Part shown: positions 1 through 5,127 of the stretch, piece by piece | Position numbering within the stretch: the first letter of the stretch is position 1 | Layout of the letters: each line of letters starts with the position of its first letter | Assembly (NCBI GenBank): GCA_016882165.1 | Contig: VHBV01000095.1 | Location: 1 to 5,127, forward strand | Direction of reading: 5' to 3' | From: Candidatus Pelagibacterales bacterium | GTDB lineage: Bacteria > Pseudomonadota > Alphaproteobacteria > Rickettsiales > UBA1997 | Length of the DNA stretch: 5,127 nucleotides | Position numbers and translations under genes: made by a program | The notes under the pieces: generated by a model | Database searches by the model: none | The model's input: the letters and a program-made list of their open reading frames with translations, nothing else | What the model was told of the DNA's origin: nothing

Positions 1-418
1 CTTGATTCCAATTTTCTATAAATGATTTAACACCTTTAGATATAATATCATCTTCCAGAATTGCCTTTCCTTGAATATCTAAAATAGAGTTTTCATTATC
101 AAAATAAAGCCAACCTTCTTTTCCTATTATTACTCGTGCTAATGGCGATTCATTAAAAACTTTATCAGTAATTTTATTGTGCCAAGAAATAAGGGTTTTT
201 CTAAAACCATAATTATCATTAAAGAAACTTTCAAATTGCTTTGGATATATTTTTAATTCTGAGAAAGATTTAGGAATTTCTGGCTTTATGGCCATTTTTC
301 TTTTTTCAAATAAATCTTTTATTGGTGAAAAGTGAAAAATAGAATCAAAAGAAGGAACCAGTAAAATTAAGGTAAAAACAATAATTAAAAATATGTTTGA
401 TTTTTTAACTTTAGACAC
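1..418 (-). CDS. AlgJ/AlgX-like polysaccharide O-acetyltransferase, N-terminal part, cut by the window's left edge
   Basis: The window shows 139 N-terminal residues of a minus-strand gene. A basic start (VSKVKK) is followed by one hydrophobic segment at about residues 8-24, which looks like an N-in signal anchor, and then by the soluble region. Two blocks are typical of AlgJ/AlgX/PatB-type SGNH-fold acetyltransferases: FFNDNYGFRKTLI (about residues 65-77) and VIIGKEGWLYF (about 96-106). The catalytic Asp/His and Ser motifs of this family lie further downstream, outside the window. Family members take acetyl groups exported by an AlgI-type membrane protein and place them on a polymer in the periplasm; the adjacent algI gene supports this pairing. 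I chose GTG at 416-418 as start because it is the only in-frame start upstream of the membrane segment. The frame is closed six bases further up by the algI stop, and the first in-frame ATG (about residue 42) would remove the anchor. No Shine-Dalgarno is visible, so reinitiation after algI is likely. The acceptor (exopolysaccharide, peptidoglycan or LPS sugar) cannot be told from the sequence. Confidence 0.85.
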   Translation of the reverse strand, partial: MSKVKKSNIFLIIVFTLILLVPSFDSIFHFSPIKDLFEKRKMAIKPEIPKSFSELKIYPKQFESFFNDNYGFRKTLISWHNKITDKVFNESPLARVIIGKEGWLYFDNENSILDIQGKAILEDDIISKGVKSFIENWNQ

Positions 419-421
419 AAA

Positions 422-1933
422 TTAAAACTGAAAATAAATAAATGGATTATGAGTTGTAGCAGAAAGTTGAATAATTGCTGCAACAAATAATAGAATCAGA
501 ACTATATCAAAAAATAATACAAAAATTTTATTCTTTCTAATTAATTTTAAACAACAGTTTCTAACAAAAGGAGAAAAACCCAAAATAGCAGCAGTAAAAG
601 ATGCCCATATAATATGAGAATTTAACAATCTCAATAAGTCACTTGAAAAATTTACTTCATAAGAATTACTAAACATAACTTGTAAAAAGTTTACAGAATA
701 AGATAAATCAGAACTTCTGAAAAATACCCAACCAACTATAATTACTAAAATTGTATAGATGTAGCCGGATATTATTTTTAAAATTCCCAGTGTAGAAAAA
801 CCTAACTGTTGACTTGGCAATCTTTGTTTTCTTCCGAAAATAACAGAAAAATTATATCCTTCTAATAATCTTTCTAATACCAAAAATAATCCGTGAAACA
901 ATCCCCAAACAATAAAATTCCAACTAGATCCATGCCAAAGACCGCAAAGGAAAAAAACTATAACTAAGTTGAAATATTGTCTAGCTTGCGAAACCCTGTT
1001 TCCTCCCAAAGGTATATAAACATAATCTCGAAACCATGCAGAAAGAGACATATGCCATCTGCGCCAAAACTCTTTAATAGATTTTGAAATATATGGATAA
1101 TTAAAATTTTCAGGAAATTTAAAACCGAAAATACGCGCTAAACCGACTGCCATGTCAGAATATCCAGAAAAATCAAAGTAAATTTGTAGAGTATAACAAA
1201 TAATACCAATCCAAGCAATTGGTGAATTTAAATCAGAAGTTGGAGAAGAAAATACAACATCAGCAACTTCTCCTAAAGGATTAGCTATTAAAACTTTTTT
1301 AATAAAACCAATAACAAAGCGTCGAACACCATAAGCAATAAAAAAAGAATTATGACGACGTTTAGTTAAGTATTTTTCAACAAAATTATAACGAACAATT
1401 GGACCGGCAATTAACTGAGGAAAAAAAGCAATATAAAGCGATAAATCAAAAATATTTTTTTGTGCCTTGCATTTACCACGATAAATATCAACTAAATAAG
1501 AAATTGCATGAAAAGTGAAAAAAGAAATACCAATTGGCAAATTAATCTTTTTATTTGCTATTTCTAAACCAAAAATAAGGTTGATATTTTCAGCCAAAAA
1601 ATTGGCATATTTGAAATAACAAAGCAGTACAAGATTGAAGATAACAGCCAAAATTATTATGGTTTTTGATAAAACTTTTTTATCATTTTGAGACTTAAAA
1701 CCAAAGGAAGTAAAAACTTTTTCGATAGCAATTCCAAAAGCATAATTGCCAATAATAGAAAGCATTAAAAGCCACAAGTAGTGCATTTCGCCCCAAGCGT
1801 AAAAAAACAAACTAGCAACCAAAAGCAAAGAGTTTTTATAATTTTTACCAACCAATTTTTCTGGTAACAAAAAATATGAAATCATCACCAACGGCAAAAA
1901 GGCGAAAAGAAAAATATTAGAACTAAAAACCAT
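422..1933 (-). CDS. algI: AlgI-like MBOAT family O-acyltransferase (acetyl transfer across the inner membrane)
   Basis: This is a complete 503-residue polytopic membrane protein, close to the usual AlgI length. The start MVFSSNIFLF and the end NPFIYFQF are typical of the family, which fixes both termini. Family blocks in order are: SFFTFHAISYLVDIYRG (137-153), QLIAGPIVRY (173-182), YFDFSGYSDMAVGLARIFGF (252-271), EFWRRWHMSLSAWFRDYVYI (288-307) and LWHGSSWNFIVWGLFHG (332-348). His334 in the WHG block corresponds to the conserved MBOAT catalytic histidine, and His294 lies in the WRRWH block. Members move an acetyl group from a cytoplasmic donor to a periplasmic partner acetyltransferase. The next gene downstream is such a partner, so the two form a functional pair. 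DltB (D-alanylation) and PatA (peptidoglycan) are related, but the AlgJ-like neighbour and the sequence blocks favour the AlgI/PatA branch. No Shine-Dalgarno precedes the ATG; a strong promoter sits just upstream. The symbol indicates the family, not proof of alginate production. Confidence 0.93.
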   Translation of the reverse strand: MVFSSNIFLFAFLPLVMISYFLLPEKLVGKNYKNSLLLVASLFFYAWGEMHYLWLLMLSIIGNYAFGIAIEKVFTSFGFKSQNDKKVLSKTIIILAVIFNLVLLCYFKYANFLAENINLIFGLEIANKKINLPIGISFFTFHAISYLVDIYRGKCKAQKNIFDLSLYIAFFPQLIAGPIVRYNFVEKYLTKRRHNSFFIAYGVRRFVIGFIKKVLIANPLGEVADVVFSSPTSDLNSPIAWIGIICYTLQIYFDFSGYSDMAVGLARIFGFKFPENFNYPYISKSIKEFWRRWHMSLSAWFRDYVYIPLGGNRVSQARQYFNLVIVFFLCGLWHGSSWNFIVWGLFHGLFLVLERLLEGYNFSVIFGRKQRLPSQQLGFSTLGILKIISGYIYTILVIIVGWVFFRSSDLSYSVNFLQVMFSNSYEVNFSSDLLRLLNSHIIWASFTAAILGFSPFVRNCCLKLIRKNKIFVLFFDIVLILLFVAAIIQLSATTHNPFIYFQF

Positions 1934-1943
1934 TTAATTATTT

Positions 1944-1972
1944 TTTATATGAGTTAGTATTGCCAATGCCAA
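1944..1972 (-). promoter_or_regulatory. Sigma-70-type promoter of the algI-algJ-like unit
   Basis: On the minus strand, TTGGCA (1967-1972) is separated by exactly 17 bases from TATAAA (1944-1949). Each hexamer matches five of six consensus positions. Only ten bases lie between the -10 box and the algI ATG at 1933, so a start site 6-7 bases past the -10 would leave a leader of about 3-4 bases. That fits the lack of a Shine-Dalgarno sequence. AT-rich DNA gives -10 boxes easily by chance, but the spaced pair in an intergenic gap with a matching gene start is persuasive. Confidence 0.65.
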
Positions 1973-1982
1973 TTGTGAGTTA
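1951..1982. repeat. Ordered short repeats over the algI promoter, possible operator
   Basis: Reading the plus strand, GAGTTA (1951-1956), four bases, TGCCAA twice in tandem (1961-1972), four bases, then GAGTTA again (1977-1982). The outer copies lie 26 bases apart, start to start. The second TGCCAA is the complement of the -35 hexamer, and the first lies in the spacer. A regulator bound here would compete with RNA polymerase. The words are only six bases long, so chance is a real alternative. Confidence 0.3.
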
Positions 1983-2038
1983 CAAAACAACGAAAAATTA
2001 AATTTGAAGACTTTTTATCTGTATTTTAATTAAAAACT

Positions 2039-3256
2039 TTATTCTCTAAACTCTTTTTCCCATTCAGAAATTGCAACCGTTGCAACAGCATTTCCAATAA
2101 GATTGGTAATTGCTCTTGCTTCAGACATAAAACGATCAATCCCTAAAATTAGAGTTAGTCCAACAACTGGTATTGTATCAATCACAGATAGAGTTGCAGC
2201 CAATGTTATAAAACCACTTCCAGTGACACCAGCAGCACCTTTAGAAGTAAATAATAAAACTAATATTATGGTTAAAAATTGTTGAATTGACAGTTCAATA
2301 TTAAAAGCTTGAGCGATAAAAGTAATCGCCATAGTAAAATAAATACAAGTGCCATCTAGGTTAAACGAGTAACCGCTTGGAACTACAAGTGCAGTTATTG
2401 ATTTTGAACAACCAAATTTTTCCATTTTTTGCATTAAATTTGGCAAAGCTGATTCAGAAGAAGAAGTTCCAAGAACTAGAAATATTTCTTCCTTAATATG
2501 CTTAATTAAATTAATAATAGAAGAACCGCAGATTTTCAAAACTAAACCAAAAACAAAAATTATGAATATGAAACAGGTTGCATAAAAGCAAACCATCATT
2601 TTAGCAAGCGGCGCTAAAGTGTAAATTCCATATTTGCCAATTGTATAACTCATTGCACCGAAAGCACCTATTGGGGCTAACTTCATAATGTAAGAAATAA
2701 TCTTAAAAAGAATTTCAGAAACTTCATTAATTCCATTAATTATAAGTTGAGATTTATCTTTTAAAGACGACAAAGCAAAACCAAATAAAATAGCAATCAA
2801 TAGTATAGGCAAAATTTCGCCAGAAGTAAAAGCTTGAAAAACTGTTGTTGGAATTATGTTAAGAATAAAATCAGTAAAAGAAGATTGATTTTTTACATAA
2901 GATGTAATTTCTGTCGCATCAAGAGTTAAAACATCAATATTCATACCACTTCCTGGTTTTAAAAAATGTGCTGTAAATAAACCAATTAACAAAGCTAACG
3001 TAGTTAAAACTTCAAAATAAATCAAAGTTTTAAAACCTACTTTTCCAACTTTTTTCAAATCAGAACCACCAACTATTCCATTAACTATTGTGCAAAATAT
3101 AATTGGTGGAATACACATTTTTACAAGCTTAATAAAACCATCACCAAGTGGTTTCATATTTATTGCCAACTCTGGTAAAAAAAATCCAAAAAAAATGGCA
3201 AATATTACGGCAAATAAGACCTGCAAATAAAGAGAGGAAAATATTTTTCTCATCAT
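2039..3256 (-). CDS. dctA: C4-dicarboxylate:cation symporter (DAACS family, DctA type)
   Basis: This is a 405-residue inner-membrane transporter, slightly shorter than E. coli-type DctA because the hydrophilic C-terminal tail is nearly absent (it ends soon after SEWEKEFRE). Visible signatures are MKPLGDGFIKLVKM (34-47), MKLAPIGAFGAM (191-202), the hairpin-1 serine motif SSSESALP (265-272), SFNLDGT (297-303), the hairpin-2 motif SKGAAGVTGSGF (338-349) and GIDRFMSEARAITNLIGN (372-389). These match DctA more closely than GltP. By alignment from memory to GltPh, the aspartate that binds the amino group of amino-acid substrates (Asp394) is Ser378 here, while the carboxylate-binding arginine is kept (Arg381). 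This points to succinate, fumarate or malate rather than glutamate or aspartate. The start lies six bases after the ank stop, with two adjacent ATGs (3256 and 3253) and no Shine-Dalgarno, so translational coupling is likely. An intracellular bacterium could use it to draw TCA intermediates from the host cytosol (inference). Confidence 0.93.
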   Translation of the reverse strand: MMRKIFSSLYLQVLFAVIFAIFFGFFLPELAINMKPLGDGFIKLVKMCIPPIIFCTIVNGIVGGSDLKKVGKVGFKTLIYFEVLTTLALLIGLFTAHFLKPGSGMNIDVLTLDATEITSYVKNQSSFTDFILNIIPTTVFQAFTSGEILPILLIAILFGFALSSLKDKSQLIINGINEVSEILFKIISYIMKLAPIGAFGAMSYTIGKYGIYTLAPLAKMMVCFYATCFIFIIFVFGLVLKICGSSIINLIKHIKEEIFLVLGTSSSESALPNLMQKMEKFGCSKSITALVVPSGYSFNLDGTCIYFTMAITFIAQAFNIELSIQQFLTIILVLLFTSKGAAGVTGSGFITLAATLSVIDTIPVVGLTLILGIDRFMSEARAITNLIGNAVATVAISEWEKEFRE

Positions 3257-3262
3257 ATCAAA

Positions 3263-4936
3263 TTAAATAGAATTGCTTTCAATATTTTTTTGAATCACAG
3301 GTAATACAAAAGTTTTCTGAGTTTCTGGAGAAGGATTTTGTCCACTTCTTATTTGCTTTAAAATAACTTTCTTTTTTAATTCAAGGTCTTTAATCAATTT
3401 TACAGCAATTTCTTGCTTAGCATTAGCAATAACGAAATCTGCTCCGTTATCTAAAAGTAAATTAATTACCTCTTCATTCTGACAACCACAAGCATAGTGA
3501 TATGGAGTATTTCCATCTTTATTACGAGAATTAATAATTTCTTTGCTTTCTGAGTGCTTTAGTAAAATCTCCACTACTTCTTTATTACCTTCCTTAGCAG
3601 CAAAATGCAAAACCGAACTATCCTGCTTATCTTTTAATGTAATATCTGCTCCATGTTCTAGAAGAAATTTAACCATTTCTTCATTTCCAAAATTACAAGC
3701 CAGAAAAAGAGCACTATGTCCATTATGATTGGTTGAATTTAATTCAGCACCATTCTCAACTAACATATTAATTGCTTCAAAAATTTCTTCTTTTTTATCA
3801 TTATCACAAAAGTTAGTAAGGTAGTGAATTATATTATTTCCTGATTTATCTTTAGCGTTAAGATTTATATTTTCACGATCGCCAAAATCAATAGAAGCAC
3901 CCAGAAAAAGAGACAGTTCTTTTAGATCATCAAAAATAGTTTCTTCAATTTCATATTCTAAACTCTCTGTTACTTCTGATTTTATTAATTTTCTTAACTT
4001 TTTTCTTTGTTTTTTTAAATTTTTCTTTTTTTCTATTTCTTCTTTATCTTTTAACTCTTTTGCTTGTTTTTCTAAGTCATCAAAAAATGAAAGTGCGTTA
4101 TCAGAAGATTTTCTTGCTATTTTTTCTGATAATTTAGCAACACCGCCAACCATATTTTGTTTTTTATTCCTAAGATCATTTTCTTCTTTTAACTTTCTTT
4201 CCTCATCTTGTTTTATTCTTTCTTCAACATCATCAATAATTGAGTTCAAAACTTTTCTAACCACCTTCTTCTCTTTACGACTTTCTTTAAATTTCCGCCT
4301 TTCTTCTTCTGAAAGATCCAACATTGACTGATCTTCTTTTAGTTCTTCTCTTGTCTCATATAAATTAGGATTAATTACCGAAGACAATACTTCAGAAAAT
4401 TCAACTTCGTGACGACTTACGTTGGGAATATTAGTTTCTTGCAGAATTTGATAAGAAATGTTATCACGAATATCAAAAGCTATATCAATTGGAGAATATC
4501 CATAATTATTGGTAAAATTAGTAGCCCTTTTAGAAATCAAAGATTGCAAAAGTATGTAGTCTTTATACAAAACAGCATAATGAAGTATGCTTCCATCTTT
4601 TGCTCTATGATCAATAAAGTAATCACGACTAACCAAAAAATTGGCAATATCCATTCTTCCAATAATGCAAGCAAGATTTAGAGGAGAGTTATTATCTTTA
4701 TCAAGAAGCAATGTATCGCCTCTGGAACCAAGGACAATTTCAGCCATTTTAGTATCAGCATATGGACTATAAACCACATGATGTAAAGCACTTGCTCTAT
4801 CTTGATTAAGTGGTACAAATCTAAGTGATGGAAATTCTTCTAAAAGAACTTCAACAGAATCGTGATCATTCTCTGAAATAGCTCTTTTTAAATCACGAGC
4901 TTTAGCCGCAAAACGTCTTTCTTGGCTGATAGGCAT
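3263..4936 (-). CDS. Ankyrin-repeat protein with a central charged coiled-coil region
   Basis: This is a 557-residue soluble protein with no signal peptide or membrane segment. The N-terminal ankyrin block (about 47-165) shows degenerate repeats around SALHHVV (49-55), SPLNLAC (84-90), SILHYAV (116-122) and SPIDIA (148-153). Residues about 195-335 are extremely rich in Lys, Glu and Arg and read as a long helical or coiled-coil linker. A better-conserved C-terminal ankyrin block (about 364-505) holds NIIHYLT, SALFLACNFGNEEMVKFLLEHGADI, SVLHFAAKEGNKEVVEILLKH and TPYHYACGCQNEEVINLLLDNGAD. A basic, then hydrophobic tail follows (about 513-557). Ankyrin repeats bind proteins. In host-associated alphaproteobacteria such proteins are often secreted effectors, but secretion is not shown here. 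An AGGT Shine-Dalgarno seven bases before the ATG supports this start. The gene sits 13 bases after the PurL-like frame and 6 bases before dctA, so it is probably co-transcribed with both. It is an unassigned protein; the specific function is unknown. Confidence 0.9.
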   Translation of the reverse strand: MPISQERRFAAKARDLKRAISENDHDSVEVLLEEFPSLRFVPLNQDRASALHHVVYSPYADTKMAEIVLGSRGDTLLLDKDNNSPLNLACIIGRMDIANFLVSRDYFIDHRAKDGSILHYAVLYKDYILLQSLISKRATNFTNNYGYSPIDIAFDIRDNISYQILQETNIPNVSRHEVEFSEVLSSVINPNLYETREELKEDQSMLDLSEEERRKFKESRKEKKVVRKVLNSIIDDVEERIKQDEERKLKEENDLRNKKQNMVGGVAKLSEKIARKSSDNALSFFDDLEKQAKELKDKEEIEKKKNLKKQRKKLRKLIKSEVTESLEYEIEETIFDDLKELSLFLGASIDFGDRENINLNAKDKSGNNIIHYLTNFCDNDKKEEIFEAINMLVENGAELNSTNHNGHSALFLACNFGNEEMVKFLLEHGADITLKDKQDSSVLHFAAKEGNKEVVEILLKHSESKEIINSRNKDGNTPYHYACGCQNEEVINLLLDNGADFVIANAKQEIAVKLIKDLELKKKVILKQIRSGQNPSPETQKTFVLPVIQKNIESNSI

Positions 4937-4943
4937 TTTTTCT

Positions 4944-4947
4944 ACCT
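4944..4947 (-). promoter_or_regulatory. Shine-Dalgarno site of the ankyrin gene
   Basis: The minus strand reads AGGT, then seven bases, then the ATG at 4936. It lies in the 13-base gap after the PurL-like stop and supports the chosen start. It is the only convincing Shine-Dalgarno among the four gene starts in this window. Confidence 0.5.
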
Positions 4948-4949
4948 AA

Positions 4950-5127
4950 TTAAATCCAAGGACGGTCGTATTCTGGTGCTTCTTCTGAAAGTGGAGATGA
5001 AGGAATATCCGCATAAACTTCACCATTCATTTTTATAACTACACGACCAGTATTTGTAACAATCCCAATTACTGCGAAATCCAAATCCCATTTTTCAAAT
5101 ATTTTTTTGGCCATTTCTTCTTTTTCT
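4950..5127 (-). CDS. purL: PurL-like FGAM synthase fragment: end of a frame that stops at the mid-protein linker
   Basis: The last 58 codons of a minus-strand gene that enters from the right edge are visible. They contain IFEKWDLDFAVIG, TNTGRVV, NGEVYADIP and the ending EEAPEYDRPWI followed by TAA. These are hallmarks of formylglycinamidine ribonucleotide synthase II (PurL), which makes FGAM from FGAR, ATP and glutamine-derived ammonia in purine synthesis. In stand-alone PurL of about 740 residues, this block ends the first half, near residues 330-390. It is followed by a linker (YDRPW then a Pro-rich stretch) and a complete second half. Here a stop falls right after YDRPW, all three forward frames close within about ten bases, and the ankyrin gene starts 13 bases later. 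The frame is therefore either the N-terminal part of a split PurL or a truncated remnant. The visible codons look intact and conserved, which slightly favours a working split gene. The family call is firm; the truncation rests on my recall of the family layout. Confidence 0.8.
   Translation of the reverse strand, partial: EKEEMAKKIFEKWDLDFAVIGIVTNTGRVVIKMNGEVYADIPSSPLSEEAPEYDRPWI

Noticed and set aside
2024..2035. Palindrome TTTTAATTAAAA just after the dctA stop, as a possible terminator
   Set aside because: The stem is pure A/T with no loop and no GC core. It would not form a stable hairpin, so I do not call a terminator; read-through into algI remains possible.
1934..2038. Possible small gene, tRNA or riboswitch in the largest gap
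   Set aside because: At 105 bases it shows no convincing open frame, cloverleaf or structured GC-bearing leader. The promoter and short repeats account for the only visible signals.
2103..2285. 60-codon plus-strand open frame
   Set aside because: It lies antisense inside dctA, over its conserved C-terminal transport motifs. It shows no domain and no supporting start site.
3543..3728. 61-codon plus-strand open frame
   Set aside because: It is antisense to the conserved ankyrin repeats of the minus-strand gene, and its translation resembles no family I know.
4409..4681. 90-codon plus-strand open frame
   Set aside because: It is antisense to the N-terminal ankyrin block, with low-complexity Ile/Asn/Ser-rich translation, as expected by chance in AT-rich DNA.
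3263..4936. Ankyrin gene as a frame-disrupted or fused pseudogene
   Set aside because: The frame is open for 557 codons, has a well-placed Shine-Dalgarno and keeps ankyrin consensus residues in both blocks.
4937..4960. Simple frameshift as the cause of the PurL-like stop
   Set aside because: All three forward frames close within about ten bases of the TAA, and no PurL-like residues resume in the ankyrin region. One inserted or lost base would not restore the protein.

Overview
The window is AT-rich, and every gene I can support lies on the minus strand, so transcription runs from high to low coordinates. In transcription order it holds: the end of a PurL-like (purine biosynthesis) reading frame, 4950-5127; a large ankyrin-repeat protein, 3263-4936; a DctA-type C4-dicarboxylate:cation symporter, 2039-3256; an AlgI-type membrane-bound O-acyltransferase, 422-1933; and the N-terminal part of an AlgJ/AlgX-type acetyltransferase partner, 1-418, which runs off the left edge. 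There is no gene-free stretch above 300 bases. The largest gap is 105 bases (1934-2038).

The organism is most likely a low-GC, host-associated alphaproteobacterium, perhaps a Rickettsiales-like or Holosporales-like lineage. This is inferred from base composition, the alphaproteobacterial flavour of the PurL fragment (motif YDRPW), the very close match of the transporter to proteobacterial DctA, and the large cytoplasmic ankyrin protein. No rRNA or other phylogenetic marker is present, so the placement is tentative.

There are probably two transcription units. The first is purL-like > ank > dctA, with gaps of only 13 and 6 bases; dctA has no visible Shine-Dalgarno and probably depends on translational coupling. 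The second is algI > algJ-like, led by a near-consensus sigma-70-type promoter (TTGGCA, 17 bases, TATAAA) placed so close to the algI ATG that the mRNA would be almost leaderless. The algJ-like gene starts with GTG, three bases after the algI stop and in the same frame. The promoter overlaps an ordered set of short repeats (GAGTTA, TGCCAA twice, GAGTTA).

In function, the second unit encodes a membrane acetyl-transfer pump plus a periplasmic acetyltransferase that would O-acetylate a cell-surface or cell-wall polymer. The first unit combines purine synthesis, a possible host-interaction protein and uptake of C4-dicarboxylates. The most surprising point is that the PurL-like frame stops at the linker between the two halves of ordinary PurL, and the ankyrin gene stands where the second half should be. 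This indicates gene fission, decay or a rearrangement.
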